Made by a program: the position numbers and the translations under genes
Origin: an uncultured Christensenella sp.
Lineage (GTDB): Bacteria > Bacillota > Clostridia > Christensenellales > Pumilibacteraceae
Direction of reading: 5' to 3'
Assembly (NCBI GenBank): GCA_910577945.1
Contig: CAJTNI010000005.1
Coordinates: forward strand, 9,000-72,999
DNA: 64,000 nucleotides
The notes under the pieces: generated by a model
Told to the model about the DNA's origin: nothing
The model's input: the letters and a program-made list of their open reading frames with translations, nothing else
The model's database searches: none
In this document: piece by piece, positions 16,392-25,460 of the stretch
How positions within the stretch are numbered: position 1 is the stretch's first letter
Layout: every line of letters begins with the position of its first letter

Positions 16392-18955
16392 GAAAAAGAT
16401 TTATCAGGCTGATAAGCGTAGTAACGGCGCTGGCTGTGTGCGCGTTTCCCGCGCTGCTGCTGTGCGGCTGTTCGTTCTTTTCGTTGGGCGTATCGGACGG
16501 CGTGGAGTTTACGCGCTCGGCGGTCACAATCGGAGTGGGCGAAACGTACGACCTCGCCGATATAATTTACAGCGAAACGCGCTCGTATAATCTTTCCGTA
16601 ACGTCGGGCGACGCGTACGTGTCGCTGTCCGGCACGCGCGTTCGGGGCGTTGCGGCGGGCACTGCCGTCATTAAGGCGGAAACGTTTATGTACTCGGACA
16701 CCGTGCGGGTGCGCGTGAAGGAGGCTGAGAGCGACGGGCTCGACGTTGTTTACGACGGGGCTTTGACGCAAACCTTGGGGCAAACCGCCGAGGTGTTGTT
16801 TACGCCCGTCGCTAGCGGTTCGGTAAGTAACGGCACTGTGGATTGGTATATAAACGGCGAAAAGCGCACGACGCTTGCGGCAAGCGACGCGTTCGCTTTC
16901 GAGCCGACGGCGGCGGGCGAGTTTAAGGTGCGCGCGGAGAGCGGCGCGCATGCCGTCGAACACACGGTGCGCGCATACTATGCGACGGACGCGGAGCTCA
17001 AAGTCGAAGGCGCGCTGAATCAACCCTCCGAGCCGTTTGCGAGCGTTACGTTTATTGCCGATATCGAGCGCGACGCGCGCAATCCCGACGGTTATGCGGA
17101 GTGGTTTGTGGACGGCGAAGCGGTAAAGGCGGGCACGGACGCGCGGTTCGTTTATAACCCCGTTGCGGGCGAGCATACCGTTTCTGTACGGGTAAACGGC
17201 GGTAGGATTTATAAGCGGACTGTGCGTTGCGTGGGCAGTATTACGCCCGCCGTGCCGTCGCTCGAATACGATAATCTTTTCCCGCATGCGTATTTAAAGC
17301 ATGACGCAAAGGGGCGCGTCGCGGTGGAAATCACTTCGCCTACGGGCAGCGTTGCCGAATATGCGCAGACCGATTCGGAGTATTCCGCGCTGTTCGGCGA
17401 CGAGGGCTTCGACGTCGGCGGTTTGATATCGCTGTGCGCCGACGGCACGTCGCGGCGCGCGTATCGGTTCAGGGTAAAATCGCTGGGCGACGGCGACGCG
17501 TTGACGGAGAGCGAATACTCGCAGTACTACACGTTTACGCAGCTGCCCGCCGATGTTAAGCCGTATTTGCAGCAGCGGTATATGGATAAGGACTATTATA
17601 TAACGTCCGCATACGAGTTTGTAAACGTATTGGAATATAACGTGCTGTTCCGCAGCAAAACGACGGCTAACCCGCGTATATCGTACGATTGCTATATCGC
17701 GTTCGAAACGGAGCTTACGGCGGAGCAGCTGTGGTACGACGCGTTCGAGCTTGCCGCGACGAGCGGGTATTACAACAATATCAAAACGACGCTCAAAAAC
17801 AGCGTGTTTTCGGTGTCGTGCACGGTCGATACGGTCAATTCGCCGTCTACGCAGTCGCGCGACGCGCACGGAGAAAGCGATTACGCCACGCCGCTGCACG
17901 CGGTCGTTCCGCATATCAATTACGACGAGAACAAGTACAGAGCGGCGAACTGTAAGTTCCCCATCGACGGGCTGACGAATACTCAATCCGTCGAGTATAC
18001 AGACGAGCTGTACATGACGGCGGAAAACAACGCGCGTCCAGTGCCCGTGCGCGGTTCGGCGGCGGACGCGGTTTATCAAGCGGCGCGCGATATTTTGCGC
18101 AAGATTTGCACTGACGATATGACCGATAAGCAAAAGGCGCACGCGATTTACGATTGGGTTATGTGGCAGGTCACGTACGACACGCCCGCCGCGGACAAAG
18201 GCGGCGAGGACTATTCGGCGTACTACATGGAGGGCGTGTTCGGCGACGGCAAAACCGCAATCGGCGGCAAGGTGTACAATCCGTACGCCGTTTGCGACGG
18301 CATGAGCAAGGCGTATTCGCTTATGTGCAATATCGAGGGCATACCATGTAAGCGCGTGGGCGGCGTTGCGGGCACGTCGCTCGACAGCGCGGGCGGGCAC
18401 GCTTGGAACAAGGTTTTCGTGGAAGGCGGTTGGTACGTAGTCGATTGCACTTGGGGCGATTCTATCGGACAGCTTAATTTGGGCGGGCGCGACGCGGAGT
18501 ACGAGCTCGGATTGCACGACCACCTGTTCCTGACCGACGCGCAAGCCGACTTGACGCATTTCGAGCCGTACGAATCGGGCGACAGCTCCGTAATCTACGC
18601 GCCCGAAACGCCCGCGCGCCCGCTGGACGTTTATCGCGATATGACCTACAACGGCGTCAAAATAAACTGCCGCATTACGTGCGGCGAGAACGCAACGGCA
18701 AGGCTTGCCGAGATAGGCGAAGCGTTTGCGCGCGCGTACGTCAAGCGCGATTCGATAACCGTGCCGGGCGGAGAGAACGGAGGCGTGTACGAGCTCGATT
18801 ACGAGGGCTTGGAAATATGCGTCGGCGACGGAGTTGTGTTATCCGAGCAGAGCGCGCGGTCCGCGCTCGTCGATTCCATACGCGCAGTGCATCGCAACGC
18901 CGACGTGCGGGTGTTCTCTTTCGACGGAACGCTGCTCGTGCTGATGCGCGTTTAA
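16388..18955 (+). CDS. Surface lipoprotein with Ig-like and transglutaminase-like cysteine protease domain
   Basis: The 855-residue product has a lipobox ending at Cys28 (L-C-G-C). An Ig-like domain and beta-rich segments follow, similar to those of the preceding gene. A transglutaminase-core domain lies at about 590-700 with an apparently intact triad: Cys636 in V-C-D-G-M-S-K-A, His671 in G-G-H-A-W-N and Asp686 in V-V-D-C-T-W-G-D. Secreted proteins of this fold act as cysteine proteases or cross-linking enzymes on surface proteins or peptidoglycan. A C-terminal domain of about 100 residues follows. It is a tandem duplicate of the gene at 13941 and overlaps it by four bases. The true substrate is unknown. 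Confidence 0.8.
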   Translation: MRKRFIRLISVVTALAVCAFPALLLCGCSFFSLGVSDGVEFTRSAVTIGVGETYDLADIIYSETRSYNLSVTSGDAYVSLSGTRVRGVAAGTAVIKAETFMYSDTVRVRVKEAESDGLDVVYDGALTQTLGQTAEVLFTPVASGSVSNGTVDWYINGEKRTTLAASDAFAFEPTAAGEFKVRAESGAHAVEHTVRAYYATDAELKVEGALNQPSEPFASVTFIADIERDARNPDGYAEWFVDGEAVKAGTDARFVYNPVAGEHTVSVRVNGGRIYKRTVRCVGSITPAVPSLEYDNLFPHAYLKHDAKGRVAVEITSPTGSVAEYAQTDSEYSALFGDEGFDVGGLISLCADGTSRRAYRFRVKSLGDGDALTESEYSQYYTFTQLPADVKPYLQQRYMDKDYYITSAYEFVNVLEYNVLFRSKTTANPRISYDCYIAFETELTAEQLWYDAFELAATSGYYNNIKTTLKNSVFSVSCTVDTVNSPSTQSRDAHGESDYATPLHAVVPHINYDENKYRAANCKFPIDGLTNTQSVEYTDELYMTAENNARPVPVRGSAADAVYQAARDILRKICTDDMTDKQKAHAIYDWVMWQVTYDTPAADKGGEDYSAYYMEGVFGDGKTAIGGKVYNPYAVCDGMSKAYSLMCNIEGIPCKRVGGVAGTSLDSAGGHAWNKVFVEGGWYVVDCTWGDSIGQLNLGGRDAEYELGLHDHLFLTDAQADLTHFEPYESGDSSVIYAPETPARPLDVYRDMTYNGVKINCRITCGENATARLAEIGEAFARAYVKRDSITVPGGENGGVYELDYEGLEICVGDGVVLSEQSARSALVDSIRAVHRNADVRVFSFDGTLLVLMRV

Positions 18956-18972
18956 TCTAAAATATCCAAAAC

Positions 18973-19011
18973 AAAACCCCCAAGTGCCGCGGCGCGACGT
19001 TCGGGGGTTTT
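18973..19011. terminator. Bidirectional terminator between convergent genes
   Basis: Arms AAAACCCCC (18973-18981) and GGGGGTTTT (19003-19011) form a strong hairpin with A/T flanks. It serves both the transglutaminase gene and the convergent esterase gene. Confidence 0.85.
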
Positions 19012-19023
19012 CGATTGGCGGAT

Positions 19024-19788
19024 TTAAAGCGCGGAGAACGCCGCGAAAAATTCTTTCTCGGGCGCGCGCCAGCACGTTTCGTCGTGAACGCCCTCGTTGT
19101 TTACGGTCAGCGTCAGGTTTTTCGCGCCGCCGCGGCGCAACGCGTCCGTAAGCATGAACGCCGATTGCACGTAGAGCTGCGGCACGGCTTTTATAAGCTC
19201 GGGGTCGTCGAGCTCGCCCGATAGCTCGCTGCCGCCGCAGTACGCTTGATAGTACGCGTCGTCGTCGAGGCTGAGCGCGTCGAAAAACTTTTCGTACGCG
19301 GCGTGGCAAATAAACAGCGGGGCGGAAAACAATCCGTACGCGATAAACTTGTCGGGCTTGCGCGCGGCAAAACCGAGCGTGGCGAGCGCGCCCGCCGACG
19401 AGCCCAGCATCGCGTACTTTTTAAACCCGAACCGTTTATCGAGATACGGCAGCAGCATTTCTTCCAAATAGTCGAAATATTCGGCGGCTTTTCCGCCCGT
19501 ACCTCCGCAGGACGGCTTGTACTCGTCGAGCTCTATGGGAAAGGGCAGGTAGTCGTCCATTCGCGTCGGAGTGCAATCAACGCCGATAATCGCCGTGTTT
19601 TTTACGCCCGCGCTTTTGAGCGCGTCGAGCGCGCGCCAGCTCTTTTTGTAGGCGGCGTCCTCGTCGTAAAACACGTTTTGACCGTCGTGCATGATAATAG
19701 CGCGGTCGGCGCTTTTGGGCGCGTAAATGCGCACCGTGCGCGCGTAACCGTTTTTGGAAATTACGGCTATTTCGTATTTGCGTTTCAT
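19024..19788 (-). CDS. Putative esterase, alpha/beta-hydrolase (Fes/esterase D type)
   Basis: The 254-residue product has no signal peptide. It contains I-I-M-H-D-G-Q-N-V-F near residue 32, typical of the enterochelin-esterase/esterase D group. The nucleophile elbow is G-S-S-A-G-A, and a late E-G-V-H-D-E-T-C-W supplies the catalytic His. An acidic residue between them would complete the triad. Such cytoplasmic enzymes cleave acyl or feruloyl esters; the substrate cannot be named here. A purine-rich AAGAGG site lies upstream of the ATG. The gene is divergent from the CCA-adding enzyme gene, and a palindrome overlaps its promoter. Confidence 0.75.
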   Translation of the reverse strand: MKRKYEIAVISKNGYARTVRIYAPKSADRAIIMHDGQNVFYDEDAAYKKSWRALDALKSAGVKNTAIIGVDCTPTRMDDYLPFPIELDEYKPSCGGTGGKAAEYFDYLEEMLLPYLDKRFGFKKYAMLGSSAGALATLGFAARKPDKFIAYGLFSAPLFICHAAYEKFFDALSLDDDAYYQAYCGGSELSGELDDPELIKAVPQLYVQSAFMLTDALRRGGAKNLTLTVNNEGVHDETCWRAPEKEFFAAFSAL

Positions 19789-19842
19789 ATAAAACCTCTT
19801 TTTCGCCGCGACGAGTACGTCGCGCGCGTGATTTTCAGCTTA

Positions 19843-19856
19843 CGATAAGTTTATCG
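19843..19856. promoter_or_regulatory. Palindrome in the divergent esterase/CCA-enzyme gap
   Basis: CGATAA-GT-TTATCG is a 14-base inverted repeat overlapping the likely -10 region (TAAACT, with TTGACT about 18 bases upstream on the reverse strand) of the esterase gene. It could be an operator for that gene. Confidence 0.35.
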
Positions 19857-19906
19857 CGTCGCGCGCAAAAAGTCAATATTTATGCGAAAATTTATGCGAC
19901 AAAGTA

Positions 19907-19935
19907 TTGATTTTGATAATACCGTGTGCTATAAT
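19907..19935 (+). promoter_or_regulatory. Promoter with leaderless geometry (CCA-adding enzyme gene)
   Basis: TTGATT (19907-19912), 17 bases and TATAAT (19930-19935), then six bases and the ATG at 19942. No ribosome-binding site is present. Confidence 0.75.
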
Positions 19936-19941
19936 TGCGGT

Positions 19942-21279
19942 ATGAAAATCGAATTGGATAAAAAGTCCGCCGAGTTTATTTGCGGGCTTGGTGAAAATGT
20001 GTACGTAGTCGGCGGCTACGTGCGCAATAGCCTATGCGGATATAAGACCACCGATATAGATATCGCGGGGCCCGTGCCCGCGCTTGCGCTCAACCTGCCG
20101 CCGCACACGTCCATGACAATGGTCAACCACCGCATGGGCACGGCGCAGCTTATAAACGACGGCGTAAAGTACGAATATACGCCGTTCAGAGTGGAGGTTT
20201 ACAACGAGGGCGGCGCGCACACGCCGTCGCAGGTGTATTTTACTACCGATTTGAACGCCGACGCAATGCGCCGCGATTTTTGTTGCAACGCGGTGTATTA
20301 CGACGTGCGAAAGGACGAGCTGGTCGACCCGCTCAACGGCTTGCGCGATATAGAACAAAAGATTTTGCGCGGCTGCAACAAGCGCGTTTTCGAGTCGGAC
20401 GGGCTGAGGCTGCTGCGGCTCGCGCGGCTCGCCGCCGAGCTCGGGTTTAAAATAAACGGCGAAACGGGCGCGTCGGCAAAAGCCAATTCCGCCAAGCTCG
20501 CGGATATCACGTCGGAGCGCAAGCGCACCGAGCTAGATAAGATTTTGCACGCGGACACGGTGAACGGCATAGCCAACGCGCAGTACAGGGGCTTGCGGCT
20601 TTTAAAGCAGCTCGATTTGTGGAAATATTTGATTCCCGAGCTTGCCGATTGCGACGGTATCGCGCAGCCCGAACAGTATCACAAGTACGACGTAATGGAG
20701 CATTCGTTCCAATGCGTGCGGTACGCGCCGCCCGTGCACAACGTGCGGCTTGCCGCGCTGCTGCACGACGTTGGCAAAGCGTACTGTCTCAAAAATTTCG
20801 GAAATTTCCACGGGCACGAAAAGTGCTCGGGCGTAGCGGCGCGCATTATTCTCAACAGATTGCGTTACCCGAACGACGTAATCAATCAGGTCGTGCGGCT
20901 GTGCTCGTTGCATATGTACGATATGCGCGGCGAAACGCGCGAGGCAAAGGCGCGCGTGTTCGTGGCTAAGAATTACGATATTATCGACAAGCTCGTCGCG
21001 CTCATTCGCGCGGACAGATTGGCGACGGGCGTTATGACCAAAGAGGAAACGGACAAGCCGCACAGGTTCGAGACGATACGCGCGCAAATGCTGTCCGACG
21101 GCGCGCCCATACTCAAAAAATCGCTCAAAATTTCGGGCAAGGACTTGATAGATATGGGGTTCGAGGGCGAGGCGATTTCCGCCGCGCTGGAAGAGCTCTG
21201 GCGCGACTGCGTAATAAACCCCAAAAACAATACGCCCGAGCATCTTTTCAAAATGGCGGAAAAGCTGCCTAAGCGATAA
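19942..21279 (+). CDS. CCA tRNA nucleotidyltransferase with HD domain
   Basis: The 445-residue cytoplasmic enzyme begins with the class II nucleotidyltransferase head: V-V-G-G-Y-V-R-N near residue 23 and D-I-D-I-A-G with the two metal-binding aspartates. The R-R-D-F-C-C-N-A motif follows, then the R-L-L-R-L-A-R-L helix of the tRNA-binding neck. An HD phosphohydrolase domain comes next (L-L-H-D-V-G-K-A around residue 275). It adds or repairs the 3' CCA of tRNA. The start is placed at 19942 because an upstream in-frame ATG (19882) precedes the promoter. A terminator hairpin follows the stop. Confidence 0.9.
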   Translation: MKIELDKKSAEFICGLGENVYVVGGYVRNSLCGYKTTDIDIAGPVPALALNLPPHTSMTMVNHRMGTAQLINDGVKYEYTPFRVEVYNEGGAHTPSQVYFTTDLNADAMRRDFCCNAVYYDVRKDELVDPLNGLRDIEQKILRGCNKRVFESDGLRLLRLARLAAELGFKINGETGASAKANSAKLADITSERKRTELDKILHADTVNGIANAQYRGLRLLKQLDLWKYLIPELADCDGIAQPEQYHKYDVMEHSFQCVRYAPPVHNVRLAALLHDVGKAYCLKNFGNFHGHEKCSGVAARIILNRLRYPNDVINQVVRLCSLHMYDMRGETREAKARVFVAKNYDIIDKLVALIRADRLATGVMTKEETDKPHRFETIRAQMLSDGAPILKKSLKISGKDLIDMGFEGEAISAALEELWRDCVINPKNNTPEHLFKMAEKLPKR

Positions 21280-21306
21280 GGCGCAAAAATCATAAATATA
21301 TATTGC

Positions 21307-21343
21307 AATAAGCTCGTTCGGCACAAGTCAAACGGGCTTATTT
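21307..21343 (+). terminator. Terminator after the CCA-adding enzyme gene
   Basis: Arms 21307-21318 and 21331-21342 pair over 12 positions (one G-U), followed by a short T-run. Confidence 0.7.
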
Positions 21344-21353
21344 CGATTGAGTA

Positions 21354-21382
21354 TTGACATGATATTATATTTGTGATACAAT
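21354..21382 (+). promoter_or_regulatory. Strong promoter of the small lipoprotein gene
   Basis: TTGACA (21354-21359), 17 bases and TACAAT (21377-21382) are near consensus. A GGAGGTG ribosome-binding site follows in the short leader. Confidence 0.85.
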
Positions 21383-21402
21383 GATAACGGAGGTGCTGCG
21401 AT

Positions 21403-21585
21403 ATGGGCGAGAGAAATGCGATTAGAAAAATTCGGAATATAATAATAGCTATAACAGTATTGTGCGCGCTGTTTTTAACGGCTTGCGGTGATAAAAAAGA
21501 CTGTCGCGGATGCGGAGCGTTTTTTGCGCAGTGGGCGGACGGATATCGAAAAGCGCCGCGACAATGCAAATGGATAGCCGATTAA
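21403..21585 (+). CDS. Small lipoprotein of unknown function
   Basis: This 60-residue product has a hydrophobic signal segment and a lipobox L-T-A-C (Cys28). A mature part of only 33 residues contains C-R-G-C and one more Cys. A near-consensus promoter and a GGAGGTG ribosome-binding site indicate that it is really expressed. It may be a short exported metal-binding or redox peptide, or a broken remnant of a larger lipoprotein. The VanW gene follows 166 bases downstream. Confidence 0.6.
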   Translation: MGERNAIRKIRNIIIAITVLCALFLTACGDKKDCRGCGAFFAQWADGYRKAPRQCKWIAD

Positions 21586-21751
21586 ATATTCGAATATCGT
21601 TATTATGAATCGTGTGGATTACGGGTACAGGCGTAAGCGCGGTGCTAATCCGCGTATGCGCTCGGCTAATGCGGTATATCCGCAAATCGTATGTGTTTTA
21701 TGGCGTTTGGGTCGAATAGTTTCGCGGTTATTCGACATACTACAATACGGA

Positions 21752-23041
21752 ATGAATGCGAGTATGTGGAGTATAATACTGTGCGCGGCGGCAGTATGCG
21801 CGTTTCCGTGCGGCATACATAAGGCGGAAACACATGTCGCGTCGCAGTGCGCGCCCTGCGCGGCGGTTGCGGCGCAGCCCGAGGCGGACGGCGGCGAGCC
21901 CGAGCGCGTCGCTCGAATAACCGTCGACGCAAAGGGTAAGCGGTTTACTTATACAGACGACAGGATAATTCCGTCCGATTTTACCGTAGCCGAATATATC
22001 GAAACGCATAAAATAAACGCGCCGCTTTCCGAAAAGCTGGAATTTGCGGATAGCCTTCTCAAAAAGGGCGCAAGCTACAAAACCGCGCTCGGCGTGTGCT
22101 TTCCTCGACTGTCGGCGACCGTGGACAAGGTGGCGGCGCAGTTGTACGTGCCCGCCGTGAACGCCGAGGTCGTTTATAAAAACGGCATATATTCGGTAAC
22201 CGACGACCGCGCGGGGGCGACGCTCGACGAGAATAAGCTGTACGCGGGCATATACTATTGCTTCAAGTTCGGCGGCGAAAACATAAGCGCGACGGCGGTG
22301 CGCGTCAACCCCGAAATCACGAGCGCGGCGCTCAAAAGCAATCTCGTGCTGCGTTCTGCGTATACGACCGATTTTCACACGTCCACGGCGGATAGGGCGC
22401 ACAACGTTACGCTCGCGCTGCGCAAGTTCGACGGGTTTAGAATACGCGCGGGCGAAACCGTGTCGTTCAATCGAGTAGTGGGCGCGCGCACCGAGGAGAA
22501 CGGCTTTAAAAAAGCCAAAATCATAGTGGACGGCAAATATACCGACGGCGTAGGCGGCGGCGTGTGTCAAGCGTCGACTGCGGTTTATAACGCGGCGCTT
22601 TTGGCGGGGCTCAAATGCAGCGCCAACGCGCATTCCATTTGCCCGTCGTACTGCCCCGCAGGGCTCGACGCCATGATAAGCACGGCGAGCGACCTCACTA
22701 TAACAAATACGACCGCGCACGACGTGTTCGTTTCGGTTAAATGCTCGGGCGGCAAAGCCACCGTCAAAATGATAGGCGAGCGCAACGAGTACGAAATCGT
22801 GCCCGAAAGCGTAACCGTCAATACGTTTCCGTTCGCCGACGTGGAAATCGTAGACAGGGAACGTAAGTTTTTCGGCGCGGACGCAGTGTCGGGCGACAGA
22901 CTGCTTGTGTCGCTCGGCAAGGACGGCATAATCAGCGAAACGTATCTTAAATATTACAAGGACGGCAAATTCGTTAAGCGCGTAAAGATACGCGGCAACG
23001 AATACAAATCGTCGCCGCAAATCGTAGCCGTCGCGCCGTAA
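21752..23041 (+). CDS. VanW family cell-envelope protein
   Basis: I place the start at the ATG 21752 just before the membrane anchor (about residues 5-20), giving 429 residues. Earlier in-frame ATGs would add a basic, unconvincing N-terminus. A TACAAT box ends five bases before this ATG, without a clear -35. After the anchor comes a segment like the putative peptidoglycan-binding domain that accompanies VanW. The VanW domain itself follows (about 230-345: V-S-F-N-R-V-V-G-A-R-T-E-E-N-G-F, G-V-G-G-G-V-C-Q-A-S-T). A C-terminal G5-like tail completes the protein. VanW proteins are found with glycopeptide-resistance and cell-wall genes; their activity is unknown. Confidence 0.8.
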   Translation: MNASMWSIILCAAAVCAFPCGIHKAETHVASQCAPCAAVAAQPEADGGEPERVARITVDAKGKRFTYTDDRIIPSDFTVAEYIETHKINAPLSEKLEFADSLLKKGASYKTALGVCFPRLSATVDKVAAQLYVPAVNAEVVYKNGIYSVTDDRAGATLDENKLYAGIYYCFKFGGENISATAVRVNPEITSAALKSNLVLRSAYTTDFHTSTADRAHNVTLALRKFDGFRIRAGETVSFNRVVGARTEENGFKKAKIIVDGKYTDGVGGGVCQASTAVYNAALLAGLKCSANAHSICPSYCPAGLDAMISTASDLTITNTTAHDVFVSVKCSGGKATVKMIGERNEYEIVPESVTVNTFPFADVEIVDRERKFFGADAVSGDRLLVSLGKDGIISETYLKYYKDGKFVKRVKIRGNEYKSSPQIVAVAP

Positions 23042-23375
23042 AGCATTTAAATTAAGAATGAATAGCGAAGTCGGCTTGTCGCTCAGAGCGTAGAGAAGCG
23101 AGCTTGGCGTATGTACGTTTCGCCGAAAAATAACTGTAAATATATTGTCGTTTCGAGCCGTTGCGAAGCAACGCGTCGAGAAATCTATTTATATAGGAGA
23201 GAATTCTCCGCTTTTCTCGGTTTGCGCCAAATCTCGTGCGTGCCGAAACGTAAACATTATTGTCTGTTTTTGCGCGCGCTCGATTAGTGCCGCATGCAAG
23301 TGCTATCATATACTACACGCGATAGTCGCGGCGCATACAGCCGAATAACCTACGTATCGCGTGCGGGAGAATGCC
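23042..23375. other. Intergenic region without recognised content
   Basis: These 334 bases hold no convincing gene, RNA or terminator. A GAGAATTCTC palindrome lies near 23200, and the ribosome-binding site GGGAGAAT of the next gene ends the stretch. I find no good promoter pair. Confidence 0.4.
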
Positions 23376-24743
23376 ATGCGATTGAACAAGGCGCAAACGA
23401 CTGTAATCGTGCTGTTGAATTTGCTGATTGCCGCGCTGGTGGCGTACATATTTTTATCGCCGTACTTTGTCAAAGCGGGCGGCGGACAAGGCGGCACGCC
23501 GCCCGACGGCGACCCGCCCAATCAGGGCGCTAATACCGACCCCGTACCGCCGCACAATAAGCTGCGCGACGCAATCGCGGGCAAAACGCCCGAAATTTTA
23601 CGCGAAACGCGGCTTATGGGTACGGGCGACGAGCACGTTGTGTCGGTATTTTTCAAGGACGGCGTGACTTACGTGTTCGGCAATGCGGGCGTCGGCGACC
23701 TCGATTTCGACAGCTACGGCGGGTTTTTATGTACGGTAAACGGCGCGGGGACTATTCTCGGCTTTACGTACTTTGCGGGCGCGATAACGGCGGCGTCCGC
23801 CGTGGGCGGCGGGTATGCGGTGGCGACCGAGAGCGGCGCAGGCACGGGTGACGCGACGGCAAAGCTGTATTTTGTAGATTATACGGGCGACGCGCGCGAG
23901 ACCGCCACGCTGGACGGCGCGGCGCGCGACGTGTTCGCGTTAGACAACAACAAGCTGGCGGTGGTCACGCAGCCTACTAGCTCGTCGCTCAAATTCAGCG
24001 AGTACGCAACGGGCGAGGGCGAGTTTGCGCTCGGCAGGAGTACGCGCATAGAATGCTGGTATAATCTGACTTATTTCGATTGCTACGACCTCGGCGGCAC
24101 GTACGTTATTTCCGCGCGCGCACACAGTCTGCCGCTGTACGACGCCGTCGTATTCTTTACTTTTGTGCCCGGCGGGAGCGAAACGGCGCACTACTACGGC
24201 GGCAGCAACGACGCAAAGACGAGACCGTACGCTGTCATGCCGTTCGGCGGCGGATACTTCGCGCTCGCCGACAAGGGCGGGCTTGCAACGCTTATAAGCG
24301 TAGATTACGCGTTCAAGAGCTATCACTCGTCGTCGCTCGATTTCACGTTCGAGGACGCGCGGCTGTTCTTTACGGGCGGCAAGTATTACGCGTGCTTCGA
24401 CCGCGCCGACGGCGCGATAACGTACGAGCTCGACGAAAATCTGGGCAGGCGCAGGCTCGACGGCTTGGGCGGGGCGTCCGTGCGGTGCGCGGCGAGCGTG
24501 GGCGAAACTGCGCTTGTAGGCGTAAAGGGCGAGTATAAGGACGGCAAGCGCGACAATAAGGCGTTGGAGCTGCACTTGCCCGCGTCGGGCAAATCGCTGT
24601 CGCTCGACGTGACGGACGGCGAGGCGTACGGCGCGAATAAATCCGCCGACGGCATAACTCTCGTTATAACGGCTCGCGGCGGCGAAGCGTTGTCATCGCC
24701 CAGCGGCGGCAGCGACGTTTATATCGTTACGGTCAAGCTGTGA
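23376..24743 (+). CDS. Membrane-anchored extracytoplasmic protein of unknown function, propeller-like repeats
   Basis: The ATG at 23376 is chosen because GGGAGAAT precedes it. The 455-residue product has one N-terminal membrane helix (about 8-30), then a Gly/Pro/Asp-rich linker (35-60). A long beta-rich region follows with recurring F-G-N-A-G-V-G-D, G-G-Y-A-V-A-T and F-T-G-G-K-Y-Y strands that resemble a WD/PQQ-like propeller without clear motif residues. It is probably outside the cell. I do not recognise the family. A strong terminator follows directly. Confidence 0.55.
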   Translation: MRLNKAQTTVIVLLNLLIAALVAYIFLSPYFVKAGGGQGGTPPDGDPPNQGANTDPVPPHNKLRDAIAGKTPEILRETRLMGTGDEHVVSVFFKDGVTYVFGNAGVGDLDFDSYGGFLCTVNGAGTILGFTYFAGAITAASAVGGGYAVATESGAGTGDATAKLYFVDYTGDARETATLDGAARDVFALDNNKLAVVTQPTSSSLKFSEYATGEGEFALGRSTRIECWYNLTYFDCYDLGGTYVISARAHSLPLYDAVVFFTFVPGGSETAHYYGGSNDAKTRPYAVMPFGGGYFALADKGGLATLISVDYAFKSYHSSSLDFTFEDARLFFTGGKYYACFDRADGAITYELDENLGRRRLDGLGGASVRCAASVGETALVGVKGEYKDGKRDNKALELHLPASGKSLSLDVTDGEAYGANKSADGITLVITARGGEALSSPSGGSDVYIVTVKL

Positions 24744-24753
24744 TAATATTAAA

Positions 24754-24791
24754 AACGCAAGCTCGCCCGAGCGAGCGGGCGAGCTTGCGTT
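24754..24791. terminator. Strong bidirectional terminator
   Basis: Fifteen-base arms (24754-24768 and 24777-24791) with a GC core and A/T ends lie between convergent genes. Confidence 0.85.
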
Positions 24792-24838
24792 GCGCTACAA
24801 CCGTGGACAGCTTGCCGTATGTTTCGGTTTTGCAGCGA

Positions 24839-25420
24839 TTATATAGCTTGAACGTCGGCAAGAATTTTCGTCAGTTCCGCGATTGATTTTTTGCCTCGTT
24901 TTATTTGAACGCTGTCGATTATCACTCGTATCGGTGTGTAGACAACGCCTATGACCGTACCTACGATGCACATTATTATCTTCATCCAAAATCCGTCTTT
25001 GCGCTCGATATTTCCGTTTTCGTCGATAACGTATTCTACGCCTTGTTCCATTTCCTTTTGTCTGTGCATTTGCTTAGCTGCTTTGTGCCAAGTTATGCCC
25101 GTATAGATTCCGCACAAAGCGATTCCGCAAATAAGCGCCACCAAATCTATTCCGTTTTCGCCGACAAAAGCGGCGATAATAAGGAATAATCCTATCGCGT
25201 ATAATATGCAGCTCACAATTATGCGGATAAGTCGGCTCTTATTGTCTTTTCGGTAAATCCCAATCGCTTTATTAGTCTTGTCGCAAAGGCAATCGACGCA
25301 CAACGTGCCGTACTGCTCTTTGATAAACGCGGTCTTATCCGCGCACTCTTTGCATATCCCCGCACCGCAAACGTTGCATTGCGCAACCGCGCCGCGGTCG
25401 GGGTGTCGTTCACATTCCAT
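24839..25420 (-). CDS. Membrane protein with N-terminal B-box-like zinc finger
   Basis: The 193-residue product begins with Cys3, His6, Cys15, Cys18, Cys23, Cys26, Cys41 and Cys44 in a C-x2-H…C-x2-C…C-x2-C…C-x2-C arrangement, as in B-box-like zinc ribbons found at the head of bacterial membrane proteins. Two membrane helices (about 65-110) follow, then a charged loop and a third hydrophobic segment near 145-165. An AGGAG site precedes the ATG. It is transcribed divergently from an XRE regulator, and the gap between them carries several inverted repeats, so it is a likely target of that regulator. Function unknown. Confidence 0.65.
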   Translation of the reverse strand: MECERHPDRGAVAQCNVCGAGICKECADKTAFIKEQYGTLCVDCLCDKTNKAIGIYRKDNKSRLIRIIVSCILYAIGLFLIIAAFVGENGIDLVALICGIALCGIYTGITWHKAAKQMHRQKEMEQGVEYVIDENGNIERKDGFWMKIIMCIVGTVIGVVYTPIRVIIDSVQIKRGKKSIAELTKILADVQAI

Positions 25421-25460
25421 GTTTTTCTCCTATAAAGATTTTTTCGGCAAGCTTAATTCT

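Noticed and set aside
23042..23375. tRNA or small RNA gene in the gap after the VanW gene
   Set aside because: No cloverleaf, T-loop sequence or promoter-terminator pair could be found.
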